DNA of 64,000 bases from Candidatus Krumholzibacteriia bacterium (GTDB lineage: Bacteria; Krumholzibacteriota; Krumholzibacteriia; G020349025). How positions within the stretch are numbered: the stretch's first letter is position 1; every line of letters begins with the position of its first letter. Under the pieces are notes generated by a model. That model did not search any database. It was not told the DNA's origin and saw only the letters and a program-made list of their open reading frames with translations. Below are positions 20,374 through 29,401 of this stretch, one piece after another. Both the position numbers and the translations under genes were made by a program. The stretch lies in the NCBI GenBank assembly GCA_035649275.1, contig DASRJW010000101.1, positions 165,473 through 229,472 of the forward strand. The letters are read 5' to 3'.

Positions 20374-22059
20374 TCACATGTTCACGTAGCTGGGACCGCC
20401 GCCGCCCTCGGGGGGAACCCACTGGATGATCTGGTACGGGTCCATGATGTCGCAGGTCTTGCAATGCACGCAGTTGGTGAAGTTGACCACCAGCTCGCGG
20501 CGGCCGTTCTCCTTCTCCACCATCTCGTAGACGCTGGCCGGACAGAAGTGCTGGCACGGGTTGCCGAACTCCGCCGTGCAGCGCTCGTTGCAGATGTCGA
20601 AGTCGGCGATGCGCAGGTGGCAGGGCTGATCTTCGTCGTGGTTGGTGCCCGAGAGGTAGACGTCGGTGAGCTTCTTGAAGGTGAGCTTCTCGTCGAGTGG
20701 CACTGGTGCCGGGGCCTGGGCCCCGTTCAGTTCGTGGCGACGGCGCATGTGGGTGTAGTCCGGATCGAGACGGCGGCGCTCGAAGACACCGCGGCCGGCG
20801 GTCAGCAGCTGCAGTCCCGTGTGCATCAGCCCGGGCACGAGGCCGCGTTCGTAACCCTGGCGGAAGTTGCGGACGCGGTGCAACTCCTTACGGGCCCAGC
20901 TCTTCTCGAAGCGCTCCGGATAGCCCCGTAGCGTCGCCGCGCTGGTGTCGCCGGCTTTAAGGGCGTCGACGAGGGTTTCCGCTGCCAACATCCCCGACTT
21001 CATCCCCAGGTGGACGCCCTTGAGACGCATGGCGTCGAGGTAGGCGGCACATTCGCCGACGAGGAGCACGCCGTCGGCGTAGAGCCGAGGCATGGTGTAG
21101 TAACCGCCTTCGGAAATGGTCTTGGCTCCGTACGCCACCATCTCGCCGCCGGCCAGCATCGCGGCGATGAACGGATGGGTCTTGTACTTCTGGAAGAGCA
21201 GGTGCGGATCGGTGTCGGGGTGCTTGTAGTCGAGGGCGGTGACGAAGCCGAGGGAGAGGATGTCGCCGCTCATGTGATAGATGAACCCACCGCCGTAGAG
21301 GTCCTGCGGCAGCGGCCAGCCGAGGGTGTGCAGCACCCGCCCGGGGTGCAGCCTTCCCGCTGGCAGCCGCCACAGCTCTTTGACGCCCGTGGCATAGAGC
21401 TGCGGCAGGGAGTCGCGATCGAGGCCGAGCCGCGGAATGAGCTCCTTCGTCAGGCTGCCGCGGCTGCCCTCGCCGAGCACCGTGACCCGGGCGCGGATGT
21501 CGATGCCGGGCTCGTAGTTGCTCTTGGGTTGACCCTGCTTGTCCACGCCGCGATCCCCGGTGCGTACGCCGACGACGCGGTCGCCTTCGAAGAGGATCTC
21601 GCTGCCCGCGAAGCCGGCGAAGACGTTGACGCCGGCAGCCTCGACCTTGCTGGCGAGCCAGCGGGTGACCTGGTGCAGGGAAACGAGGTAGTTGCCGTGG
21701 TTCTGCAACGGCGGCGGCGTCACCGGGAACTTGAGGTGCTTCTTGGCCGTCAGGAAGTAGACCGCGTCCTCGGTCACCGGGCTCTCGGCGGGGAAGCCCT
21801 GAGCCTCGAAATCGGGCATGAGCTCGCGGAGCGCGTGGGGATCCAGGATGGCGCCGGATAGGGAGTGCATCCCCACCTCGCTCGCCTTCTCGATGACGGC
21901 GATCTGGAGCTCGCCGAGCGGCGCCCCGGCGCGCGCGCCCTGCGCCACGGCCTCGTCGTGCTGGCGCGCCAGGTTCGCCAAGTGCAGGGCCCCCGCCAGG
22001 CAGGCGGGCCCGGCGCCGACGAACAGCACGTCCACTTCGAGCACTTCGCGCTCTGCCAT
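20374..22059 (-). CDS. Electron transfer flavoprotein-quinone oxidoreductase (ETF-QO)
   Basis: 561 residues. Passes electrons from reduced ETF (fatty-acid and amino-acid oxidation) to membrane quinone. The FAD-binding dinucleotide fold is at the N-terminus (FVGAGPACLAGALHLA, about 13-28). The C-terminus carries the 4Fe-4S domain with Cys in CTAEFGNPC, HFCPASVYE and NCVHCKTCDI, ending in the typical IIQWVPPEGGGGPSY. Length and order match mitochondrial and bacterial ETF-QO. Because the futalosine enzyme MqnD is encoded nearby, the acceptor is more likely menaquinone than ubiquinone; that is inference. ETF subunits are not in the window. GGGAGGAAGG precedes the ATG. Confidence 0.95.
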   Translation of the reverse strand: MAEREVLEVDVLFVGAGPACLAGALHLANLARQHDEAVAQGARAGAPLGELQIAVIEKASEVGMHSLSGAILDPHALRELMPDFEAQGFPAESPVTEDAVYFLTAKKHLKFPVTPPPLQNHGNYLVSLHQVTRWLASKVEAAGVNVFAGFAGSEILFEGDRVVGVRTGDRGVDKQGQPKSNYEPGIDIRARVTVLGEGSRGSLTKELIPRLGLDRDSLPQLYATGVKELWRLPAGRLHPGRVLHTLGWPLPQDLYGGGFIYHMSGDILSLGFVTALDYKHPDTDPHLLFQKYKTHPFIAAMLAGGEMVAYGAKTISEGGYYTMPRLYADGVLLVGECAAYLDAMRLKGVHLGMKSGMLAAETLVDALKAGDTSAATLRGYPERFEKSWARKELHRVRNFRQGYERGLVPGLMHTGLQLLTAGRGVFERRRLDPDYTHMRRRHELNGAQAPAPVPLDEKLTFKKLTDVYLSGTNHDEDQPCHLRIADFDICNERCTAEFGNPCQHFCPASVYEMVEKENGRRELVVNFTNCVHCKTCDIMDPYQIIQWVPPEGGGGPSYVNM

Positions 22060-22121
22060 CGCCTTCCTCCCGAGACCGCTCCACGCTCTGTGCCGGCTCG
22101 AGGGCCTGGAGCCGGCGAGCC

Positions 22122-22127
22122 ATCATA
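22122..22127 (-). promoter_or_regulatory. -10 box TATGAT for the ETF-QO-Nudix operon
   Basis: TATGAT on the minus strand, 63 nt before the ETF-QO start. No clear -35 at 17-18 nt. Confidence 0.4.
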
Positions 22128-22215
22128 CCCGTGCAGGCGGAGGCGACGTTGCACCGCCCGTGCCGCCGCCCTCCTCATAGCCATCGTCTGGACCGGCTCG
22201 CCTGCTGTCAAGCTC

Positions 22216-22224
22216 TGCTACCAT
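22216..22224 (+). promoter_or_regulatory. Extended -10 (TGCTACCAT) for the DNA glycosylase gene
   Basis: TG-C-TACCAT ends 30 nt before the ATG. It shares the 194-nt gap with the diverging ETF-QO promoter. Confidence 0.45.
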
Positions 22225-22253
22225 GCGTGGCGCCGCTGCACCGGAGCCCTGCC

Positions 22254-22946
22254 ATGCCACCGCACCGACCTTCTCCCCTGCCACGCGCTTTCTACGCCCG
22301 CAGCGCCCTCTGCGTCGCCCGCGAGCTCCTCGGCTGCATCCTCTGTCGCCGCGTCGAGGGCAGCATGCTTGCCGGGCGCATCGTCGAGACCGAGGCCTAC
22401 GTCGGCGCCGAGGACCAGGCCTGCCATGCCCGGCATGGCCGCACCGCGCGCAACGAGGTCATGTTCGGCCCCCCGGGTTACGCCTACGTGTACTTCGTCT
22501 ACGGCGTCCACGACATGCTCAACGTCGTCTGCCAACCTCCGGGCCGCCCCGAGGCCGTGCTCCTCCGCGCCCTGGAGCCGGTCCGAGGCATCGAGCCCAT
22601 GCGCGAGCGGCGCGGCGTGCAGCGCCTGACCGCGCTGCTCAGCGGTCCAGGGAAGCTGTGCCAGGCTCTCTCCGTGACCCGTCGTCAAAACGGCGCCGAC
22701 CTCTGCGGTCCGGATCTCTGGATCGCAGGCGGCACCTTGGCGCCAGGCGAACGCATCGGGCAGAGCGCCCGCATCGGGGTCGACTACGCCGGCGAGGATG
22801 CCGTACGGCCCTGGCGCTTCTATGTGGAGGGCAATCCGCACGTGTCACGGCCCGCGCCGGGACGGGGCCCGCGTCGCCGCAAGCTCCAGACGCAAAAGAC
22901 GAGGGCAGCGCAGCCAAGGAGCAGGGCCTCCCAGGCGAGCAGATGA
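22254..22946 (+). CDS. 3-methyladenine DNA glycosylase (AAG/MPG family)
   Basis: 230 residues. Base-excision repair enzyme that removes alkylated purines. The signature GRIVETEAYVGAEDQACHAR (41-60) carries the catalytic Glu. MFGPPGYAYVYFVYGVHDML follows, and then SGPGKLCQALSVTR, the nucleotide-binding region. The conserved domain ends near WRFYVEGNPHVSR. The last ~30 residues are a basic, low-complexity tail that lies over the 3' end of the convergent MFS gene. CCGGAG 6 nt before ATG 22254 supports this start; the frame is open upstream but without conserved sequence. Confidence 0.93.
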   Translation: MPPHRPSPLPRAFYARSALCVARELLGCILCRRVEGSMLAGRIVETEAYVGAEDQACHARHGRTARNEVMFGPPGYAYVYFVYGVHDMLNVVCQPPGRPEAVLLRALEPVRGIEPMRERRGVQRLTALLSGPGKLCQALSVTRRQNGADLCGPDLWIAGGTLAPGERIGQSARIGVDYAGEDAVRPWRFYVEGNPHVSRPAPGRGPRRRKLQTQKTRAAQPRSRASQASR

Positions 22947-24121
22947 TCCGGCGCCAGTCGCGAGGCCGCGGCGCCAGCGATCGCCATCCCGAGCACCTGA
23001 GCCAACGACAACGCCGCGATGGCGAGGCTGAGAACGCGCCCGAGGAGAGCGGGCGGCGTTTCCTCCTGCAAGAGCGCGTACGCCGGGACCAGCATGCAGA
23101 TCGCCCCAAAGCCGAGGGTCGCCGAGGCGGCGAGCGCCATGCCGACATGAAAGGTGCGCGACACGAGCCAGAGCGACAGCGCCGCGATGCAGGCGCCGCT
23201 GCAGATGGACCAGAGCTTGTCCCAGCGTTTCCCCGAGTGGGTGACGGCGAAGGCGCCGAGCGCGGCGCCGGCACCGAGACCGGAGACAATGAAACCCATG
23301 ACGCGGGGGCCCGCCTCCAGCCGGTCGCGGGCGAAGATGGGCATGACGGCGATGTAACCGCCGAGGGCGCACAAGCCGAGGGTGAGGAGCAGGATGACGG
23401 CGCGCAGGCGCACGGCATGCTCGAGGAAATGCAGGCCGGCGCGGAACTCGCGCGCGAAGGGGGCGCGGTCTGCGGTGATTCCGGGCAGGCGCGGGAGACG
23501 GGTGAGGAGGAGCGCGGCCGTCATCAGCATGACGGCATCGAACTGGAAGCAGCCGCGCGGGCCGAGCCAGGCCACGAGCAAGCCGGCGATGCCGGGCCCG
23601 AGGATCTTGGTCAGCTGCGTGCCCTGCGTGTTGAGCGCGTTCGCCACCAGCAGATGCTCCCGGCGCACGAGCCGCGCCAGGGCGCTGTGTTGGGCCGGGT
23701 TGAAGAAGCCCGCCACGGTCTGGTGGACGGCGAGCAAGAGGCAGGTGGCCCAGAAACGCGGCCACACCGCCATGACCAGCACCATGAGAGCGCGGAGCGC
23801 CGCCGTGGAGACGAGCACCCGCCGCAGCTCCCAGCGGTCCACCCAGACGCCGGCCACGGGGGAGAGGAGCGCCAGGGGCAGGGTGTAGGCGATGCCGAGA
23901 AGGCTGACGCCGCTCACGCCCTTCTTCCACTCGAACGAGGTCAGGCTGAAGAGCGCCATGAAGGCGAGCCAGTCGCCGACGGTGCTGACGAAGTTGCCGA
24001 GGAGCAGCAGGCGGAAGCGCCCATCCCGCAGCACATCCTTGAAGTCCGCGGTGACCGAAGCGGGCTCGCTCGGCTCGACTCTCGGTGCGGCTGCGGTCGC
24101 CAGCGGCTCGGGGTGCGTCAT
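22820..24121 (-). CDS. Major facilitator superfamily transporter (EntS-like MFS_3)
   Basis: 433-residue inner-membrane protein with about 12 spans. The N-terminal cytoplasmic region ends in FRLLLLGNFVSTVGDWLAFM, and the first inter-domain motif is SPVAGVWVDRWELRRVLV, typical of the enterobactin-exporter-like MFS_3 group. Substrate unknown. Its 3' end overlaps the convergent DNA glycosylase by 127 nt, both genes contributing unconserved tails there. A -10 box lies 6 nt before the ATG and there is no Shine-Dalgarno, so the mRNA is probably leaderless. Confidence 0.88.
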   Translation of the reverse strand: MTHPEPLATAAAPRVEPSEPASVTADFKDVLRDGRFRLLLLGNFVSTVGDWLAFMALFSLTSFEWKKGVSGVSLLGIAYTLPLALLSPVAGVWVDRWELRRVLVSTAALRALMVLVMAVWPRFWATCLLLAVHQTVAGFFNPAQHSALARLVRREHLLVANALNTQGTQLTKILGPGIAGLLVAWLGPRGCFQFDAVMLMTAALLLTRLPRLPGITADRAPFAREFRAGLHFLEHAVRLRAVILLLTLGLCALGGYIAVMPIFARDRLEAGPRVMGFIVSGLGAGAALGAFAVTHSGKRWDKLWSICSGACIAALSLWLVSRTFHVGMALAASATLGFGAICMLVPAYALLQEETPPALLGRVLSLAIAALSLAQVLGMAIAGAAASRLAPDHLLAWEALLLGCAALVFCVWSLRRRGPRPGAGRDTCGLPST

Positions 24122-24127
24122 GCGGGC

Positions 24128-24136
24128 AGGATAGCA
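24128..24136 (-). promoter_or_regulatory. Extended -10 (TGCTATCCT) for the MFS gene
   Basis: TG-C-TATCCT on the minus strand. Its last base is 7 nt from the A of the ATG, where transcription itself should start. Confidence 0.5.
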
Positions 24137-24165
24137 TCGCCGCTCCGTCGCCGCCGCAGCGCCGT

Positions 24166-24194
24166 TTGCCGCGCCCCGAGCGGGAACGTAGAAT
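24166..24194 (+). promoter_or_regulatory. Promoter for glcDEF (TTGCCG-17-TAGAAT)
   Basis: TTGCCG at 24166-24171 and TAGAAT at 24189-24194 are exactly 17 nt apart. The predicted start near 24201 leaves a leader of only ~10 nt before ATG 24211. Confidence 0.65.
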
Positions 24195-24210
24195 GCGACG
24201 CGATGCCGTC

Positions 24211-25668
24211 ATGAACGCAGACACCACCGCCTTCTTGCATGAGCTCCACGGCCACCTCGGCCCCAGGCTGCACCAGCGTCCGGAAGACCTCCTGGTGTAC
24301 GAATGCGACGCGCTCACCCTCTACAAGACCCGCCCGCTCGCCGTCGCCTTCCCGGAGACCACGGCGGAGGTGGCCGAGATCGTCCGTTGCTGCGCCCGCC
24401 ATGGCGTCCCCTTCGTCCCCCGCGGCGCCGGCACCGGTCTCTCCGGCGGCGCCAAGCCGGTCGAGCACTGCCTGATCGTGGAGACGTCGCGCATGCGGCG
24501 CATCCTCGCCATCGATGTCGACAATCGCTTCGCCGTCGTCCAGCCGGGTCTCGTCAACCTGAACCTGAGCCAGGCGGTGGCGAGCACTGGATTGGCATAC
24601 GCCCCCGATCCTTCGAGCCAGGCTTCGTGCACGATCGGCGGCAACGTGGCGGAGAACGCCGGCGGACCCCATTGCTTCAAGCACGGCATGACCACGCGCC
24701 ACATCCTCGGCCTCGAGGTGGTGCTGCCGACGGGCGAGGTGGTGCAGCTCGGCGGCCCCGAGCCCGATGCCCCGGGCTACGACCTGGTGGGACTGTTCGT
24801 CGGCAGCGAGGGGACACTCGGCATCGCCACCGCGATCACCGTGCGTCTGGTGCCGAAGCCCGAGAGCGTCCGCACCTTGCTCGCCGCCTACGGCAGGATG
24901 GGTGATGCCTGTGCTGCGGTGGCGGACATCGTCGCCGCCGGCGTCGAGCCCGCGGCGCTGGAGATCCTGGACCACCTGACCATCGAAGCGGTGGAGTCCT
25001 CGGTGTACGCTGCCGGCTATCCGCGCGAGGCCGATGCCGTGCTCCTCGTCGAGCTGGATGGTCCGGCCTTGGAGGTCGAAGCATCGGCAGCGCGGGTGGG
25101 GGCCATCTGCCGGGAGCGCGGTGCGCTGGCGCTGGAGGAAGCGCAGCAAGAAAGCGAGCGCAAGCGCCTGTGGCAGGGCCGGAAGGGCGCCTTCGGCGCC
25201 ATGGGCCGCATCGACACCGATCTGCTCGTCATGGACGGCGTCGTCCCACGGAACAAGCTGCAAGGGGTGTTGGAGGCGATCTACCGGGTGCGCGAGAAGT
25301 ACGGCATCACCTTGGCCAACGTCTTCCATGCCGGTGACGGCAACCTGCACCCCAACATCGCCTTCGACGGGCGCGACCCGGAACAGGTGCAGCGCGTTCT
25401 CGCCGCCGGCGAGGAAATCCTGAGGCTCTGCCTCGAGTGCGGCGGTGCCTTGAGCGGCGAGCACGGCATCGGCGTCGAGAAGCGTGATCTCATGCCTCTC
25501 ATGTTCGATGCCGCGGACCTCGAGCTCATGCGCCGCGTGCGGGACTCGTGGAATCCCCGCGGTCTCTGCAATCCCGACAAGGTGCTGCCCGCGACGAAGT
25601 CTTGCGTCGAGGCGCGGGGCCGCATGCTCCTCCCGGATCCCGGCGACGCTCCGGAGGTGAGACGGTGA
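24211..25668 (+). CDS. glcD: Glycolate/D-lactate oxidase FAD subunit
   Basis: 485 residues. FAD-dependent 2-hydroxyacid dehydrogenase subunit that oxidises glycolate or D-lactate. The PCMH-type FAD domain has PFVPRGAGTGLSGGA (68-82), and the C-terminal FAD-oxidase domain has HAGDGNLHPN and SGEHGIGVEKRD. These are the standard GlcD landmarks. The E and F subunits follow with overlapping starts, so the operon is complete. In-frame ATG 24193 overlaps the -10 box and is unlikely. Substrate (glycolate or lactate) cannot be told apart from sequence. Electrons are expected to pass via GlcF to the quinone pool. Confidence 0.93.
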   Translation: MNADTTAFLHELHGHLGPRLHQRPEDLLVYECDALTLYKTRPLAVAFPETTAEVAEIVRCCARHGVPFVPRGAGTGLSGGAKPVEHCLIVETSRMRRILAIDVDNRFAVVQPGLVNLNLSQAVASTGLAYAPDPSSQASCTIGGNVAENAGGPHCFKHGMTTRHILGLEVVLPTGEVVQLGGPEPDAPGYDLVGLFVGSEGTLGIATAITVRLVPKPESVRTLLAAYGRMGDACAAVADIVAAGVEPAALEILDHLTIEAVESSVYAAGYPREADAVLLVELDGPALEVEASAARVGAICRERGALALEEAQQESERKRLWQGRKGAFGAMGRIDTDLLVMDGVVPRNKLQGVLEAIYRVREKYGITLANVFHAGDGNLHPNIAFDGRDPEQVQRVLAAGEEILRLCLECGGALSGEHGIGVEKRDLMPLMFDAADLELMRRVRDSWNPRGLCNPDKVLPATKSCVEARGRMLLPDPGDAPEVRR

Positions 25669-26930
25669 AAGCCGACCTGGAGCGCCTGCGTTCTGTGTTC
25701 GGTGCTGCCAGCGTCGAGGCCTGGCAACCGGCGCTCCCGGCGCTCGCCGGGGTGCTGCCGTCGGCAACGCCGGTGCTGGCGCCGGCGAGCGCGGCAGAAG
25801 TGCAGGAAGGTTTGCGTTTCGCGGCGCGCGAGGGTCTCCACGTTCTCCCGGCAGGTTCGATGGAGCATCTGCACCTGGCCGGGTCGTTGCGCGGTGTGGA
25901 CTTCGTCCTCTCCACCCGGCGACTGGACCGGATCCTGGAGCACGAGAAGGTGGACTTCACTTTGATCGCCGAGGCCGGTGTCACGCTCCACACACTCGCA
26001 GCGCAGGCAGGAGAAGCGGGCCAGCGCCTCGCTCCCGCACCCTGGCCCGGGCGAGCCGCGACGGTGGGCGGCGCCTGCGCCGCGAATCGAAACGGCCTCG
26101 GCCGCCTGGGACGAGGCACGTGGCGCGACGCCGTGCTCGGCTGCCGGGTGCTCCACGCCGACGGTGGGACGACGAAGACCGGGGGCAAAGTGGTGAAGAA
26201 TGTGAGCGGCTACGATCTCGCCAAGATCTACCTCGGCTCCCTCGGTTCTCTCGCGCTGCTCTGCGAGATCAACCTGCGTCTCGTCCCCATGCCGGAACGG
26301 TCCGCCGTGGTCCTCGCCCGCGTCCCCATGGAGCGAGCCCGGGATCTTCTCGTCGCCGCCGAGCGGAGCTCCTTGCGGCCCCAAGCGTTCCTCGCCAGCT
26401 TTGGAATCGGAACGAACGCTGCTGAGGACAAGGACCTCGAGCTGCTGGCGCGCTTCGAGGGGCAGGCATCCGTGGTCGAGGCGCAGTCGCGTGGCTGCGC
26501 TGCGCTCTGGGGTGGGCAGATCGCCGGAGACGCAGAAGCTGAAGCGCGCTGGCGGAGCCTCATGCAGTTCGGCACACCGGATCCGGGCCAAGTGCTCCTG
26601 AGTCTCGCAGGTCTCCCCACCGCCGTGGTGCCGGCTCTCGACGTCGTCCGTTCCTGCTGCGGGGACGGCGTGGCGGCGCTCGGTCTCCACGGCGTCGGCA
26701 CAGTCGCTGTGCAAGTGCCGGTAGAACTCTCTCCGCGCCTGCCGGAGCTGCGAGACCGTCTGCAAGCGGCGGGTTGCACCTTGCGCTCGTTCTGGTCGCC
26801 GGTGGCTGTGGGCCAGGGTTTCCGCCCCGTGCCGCCGGCACCAGCGTTGCAGGCGGGTCTCAAATCCGTCTTCGATCCCTCGGGCCTTTTGCCCGCGCCG
26901 CCCTGGCTCGAGATGGAGGCAGCCAGGTGA
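25665..26930 (+). CDS. glcE: Glycolate oxidase subunit GlcE, FAD-binding
   Basis: 421 residues. GTG 25665 overlaps the glcD stop (GTGA), with GGAGG 9 nt upstream. It carries a single PCMH-type FAD-binding domain: RAATVGGACAANRNGLGRLG is the diphosphate-binding region, and TGGKVVKNVSGYDLAKIYLG is the typical GlcE stretch. The C-terminal half is divergent, as is usual. The protein forms the oxidase complex with GlcD and GlcF. Confidence 0.92.
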   Translation: MKADLERLRSVFGAASVEAWQPALPALAGVLPSATPVLAPASAAEVQEGLRFAAREGLHVLPAGSMEHLHLAGSLRGVDFVLSTRRLDRILEHEKVDFTLIAEAGVTLHTLAAQAGEAGQRLAPAPWPGRAATVGGACAANRNGLGRLGRGTWRDAVLGCRVLHADGGTTKTGGKVVKNVSGYDLAKIYLGSLGSLALLCEINLRLVPMPERSAVVLARVPMERARDLLVAAERSSLRPQAFLASFGIGTNAAEDKDLELLARFEGQASVVEAQSRGCAALWGGQIAGDAEAEARWRSLMQFGTPDPGQVLLSLAGLPTAVVPALDVVRSCCGDGVAALGLHGVGTVAVQVPVELSPRLPELRDRLQAAGCTLRSFWSPVAVGQGFRPVPPAPALQAGLKSVFDPSGLLPAPPWLEMEAAR

Positions 26931-28291
26931 CCAGCACCGCGCCAGCCCCCGTGAAGAGCCGTTACGACATCGCCAGAGATTGTGTGCACTGCGGCCTCTG
27001 CCTACCCGTTTGTCCCACGTACTTGCATCTCGGCAACGAGGCCGATTCGCCCCGCGGGCGCATCTATCTCATGCGCGCCCACGACGAGGGCCGGCAAGCG
27101 CTGACGCCGGCTTTCCGGGAACACCTCGATCTCTGCCTCGTCTGCCGGGCCTGCGAGACCGCCTGTCCCTCGGGCGTCCGCTTCGCCACCATGATGGAGG
27201 ACTTCCGCGCCCAGTTGCAGAGCGAACCCGTGGCGTCGGGTGCGACGCGGCTCGAAACGCGCTTCGGTCGCTGGCTCTTGCGGCGTGTGCTCCCGGAAAG
27301 GCGGCGTCTCCGCACCGTCGCGAACCTTCTCGGTGCCGCTCAGGCGAGTGGCCTCGTGCGACTCGCGGAACGAAGCGGTCTTCTCCGCGCCCTGCATCTC
27401 CAGGAGCGCGCTGCCCTTGCTCCTTCGCTGCCACCGCGACAGGCGCGGCGCGACTGGCCGGAGGTACTTCCCGCCCACGGCAAACGGCGAGCGCGGGTGC
27501 TCTTCTTGCGCGGCTGCATCGCCCCCGAGCTGCTGCCGGAGGTGCAGGCCGCCTCCATCGCGGCGCTCCGTCACAATGGCTGCGAGGTGGTGACGCCGCA
27601 GGAGCAGACCTGCTGCGGTGCCTTGCACTTCCACCTGGGCTATCGGGCCGATGGCTTGCGCCTGCTGGAGCGCAATCTCGCCGCCTTCGCGCGGGCCGAC
27701 GTGGACGCTCTGGTGGTGAACGCCGCCGGCTGCGGCTCGACGCTCGCCGAGTATGGCGAGTTGGCGCGCGACAAGCCGGCACTTGCGGCGCCTGCGAGCG
27801 CTCTCGCCGCCCGTGTCCGCGACATCAGCGAGTTCCTCGATGCTCTCGGTGTCGTGGCGCCCCCGCTTCGAGTGCCGGCTCGCGTGGCCTACGACGAGCC
27901 GTGTCATCTGCTGCACGGCCGCGGCATCTCGGCGGCGCCGAAGCGCGTCCTCGCCGCGATCCCCGGCGTCGAGCTCGTGCCCCTCACGGAGGCCGATCGC
28001 TGCTGCGGCAGCGCCGGCGTCTACAACGTGCTGTATCCCGATCTCGCCGGCGCCATCCTGGAGGAGAAGATCCGCCACGTGGCGGCGAGCGGCGCCGACA
28101 CGGTGGCCACGGGCAACGCCGGTTGCATCCTGCAGATCCGCTCCGGCCTGCGGCGCGCCGCCGGGTCGACGCCGCGCCTCGCCGCGGTCCGAGTCGTCCA
28201 CCCCATGCAATTGTTGGCAGCAGCGTACGGCGAGGCCGCAAGCGGCACCGGAGCCGTGGCTGGTGTCGTGGGCGTTGCCGGCTCAGCTTGA
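26927..28291 (+). CDS. glcF: Glycolate oxidase iron-sulfur subunit GlcF
   Basis: 454 residues from GTG 26927, overlapping the glcE stop. Two 4Fe-4S motifs: Cys19/22/25/29 in CVHCGLCLPVCP and Cys70/73/76/80 in CLVCRACETACP. Two CCG domains follow, with CCGALHFHLG and CCGSAGVYN, expected to bind a further cluster or the flavin partner. It passes electrons from GlcD to the membrane quinone. The 3' end overlaps the convergent peptidase gene by 9 nt. Confidence 0.94.
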   Translation: MTSTAPAPVKSRYDIARDCVHCGLCLPVCPTYLHLGNEADSPRGRIYLMRAHDEGRQALTPAFREHLDLCLVCRACETACPSGVRFATMMEDFRAQLQSEPVASGATRLETRFGRWLLRRVLPERRRLRTVANLLGAAQASGLVRLAERSGLLRALHLQERAALAPSLPPRQARRDWPEVLPAHGKRRARVLFLRGCIAPELLPEVQAASIAALRHNGCEVVTPQEQTCCGALHFHLGYRADGLRLLERNLAAFARADVDALVVNAAGCGSTLAEYGELARDKPALAAPASALAARVRDISEFLDALGVVAPPLRVPARVAYDEPCHLLHGRGISAAPKRVLAAIPGVELVPLTEADRCCGSAGVYNVLYPDLAGAILEEKIRHVAASGADTVATGNAGCILQIRSGLRRAAGSTPRLAAVRVVHPMQLLAAAYGEAASGTGAVAGVVGVAGSA

Positions 28292-29401
28292 GCGCAGGCG
28301 TGGACCGAGGCGGTCGAAGAGAGCGTCGAGCTCGGCCCGGCGCGCCTGCACCAGACCCGGGCGCGGCGGATGCGTCGCCAGGTGCTCGAGCAGCAGCAAC
28401 ATCTGATCGAAATCGCTGGCGCGCACGAACTCCGGGCCGATGCCGCCGCGGGGCGTCATGTTGTGATAGTTGCCGAGCGGCATGGCCAGCGCGCCGACCC
28501 GACGCCCGTGCAGGATGAAGAGCGACGCCTCGCAGGCGCCGCCCGTCATGAGAGCGCGTTGGAAGAGGAAGCGAGGTTCCGCCTCGGCGAGCTCCGCGGC
28601 GCTTGCCGAGAGCCACAGATCCATCTCCGGGTCGAAAGAGGACATGCGGTCGCCGACGCGCAGCACCGGGCCGCGGCCCATGGGCGCCGTGGGAAGCGCT
28701 TTGCTGGTCTCGAGGACGACGAGAGGTCGGGCAGGCGACAGCACGCTGCTGCGGAGCACACCGCCGGCGCCGACGAAGCCCACTTCCTCGGCGCGGGTGA
28801 AGACACCGAGCAGGTTGGCCACGGCGCGGCGGCGCTGCAGCCGGGCGCAGGTGGCCAGGATGAGGACGCAGGAAAGGAGATTGTCCAGCGCCTTCGAGCG
28901 CAGCATGCCACCATGCAGTTCCATGCCGGGAAGATCGAAATGTCCCCAGGCACGCGGCTCGACCTCGCTGGCGCAGACGATCTCCACTTCGACCTCGGCG
29001 CGTCGAGCCCCGGCGGGCAAGGTCGAGTGCACCGCGGCGATGCGGCCGCGGACCGGCGCCGGGGGACGCGCCGCCTCACGGAGGGAGTGGACGTCGTGGT
29101 AGAGGAGCACGCGGCTGCCGCGCAGGTGCTTCGGATCGACGCCGCCGAGGAGCGCGGCACGCGCCCGCCGCCCGCCGCTCAGCACCTCGAATCCCGGGTG
29201 ATCCATGTGCGCGCTGAAGGCGATGGGCGGCGCGTCGCCGCGACGGTAGCCGACGTAGAGGTTGCCGAAGCGATCGCGCCGCGAGCGCAGGCCGAGCCGG
29301 CGCGCCGCGTGCTCCAGCGCCGCGCGGATCCAATGCTCGCGGAAGGGCGCGGTGGGACGCGTCAGTACCACTTGCAACAACCGGCGCTCGAAGACGTTCA
29401 C
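28283..29401 (-). CDS. M42/M28-like zinc aminopeptidase
   Basis: 372 residues. The dinuclear-zinc peptidase fold is recognisable: SAHMDHPG (His65, Asp67), SKALDNLLSC (bridging Asp), TRAEEVGFVGA (catalytic Glu pair) and, near the C-terminus, LGNYHNMTPRGG (His ligand). These fit M42 glutamyl-aminopeptidase-type enzymes, although the central part is more divergent than in typical members. The start ATG overlaps the stop of the Lon-like gene (ATGA), so the peptidase follows the protease on one transcript. A joint role in degrading peptides released by the protease is plausible but only inferred. Confidence 0.8.
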   Translation of the reverse strand: MNVFERRLLQVVLTRPTAPFREHWIRAALEHAARRLGLRSRRDRFGNLYVGYRRGDAPPIAFSAHMDHPGFEVLSGGRRARAALLGGVDPKHLRGSRVLLYHDVHSLREAARPPAPVRGRIAAVHSTLPAGARRAEVEVEIVCASEVEPRAWGHFDLPGMELHGGMLRSKALDNLLSCVLILATCARLQRRRAVANLLGVFTRAEEVGFVGAGGVLRSSVLSPARPLVVLETSKALPTAPMGRGPVLRVGDRMSSFDPEMDLWLSASAAELAEAEPRFLFQRALMTGGACEASLFILHGRRVGALAMPLGNYHNMTPRGGIGPEFVRASDFDQMLLLLEHLATHPPRPGLVQARRAELDALFDRLGPRLRSS

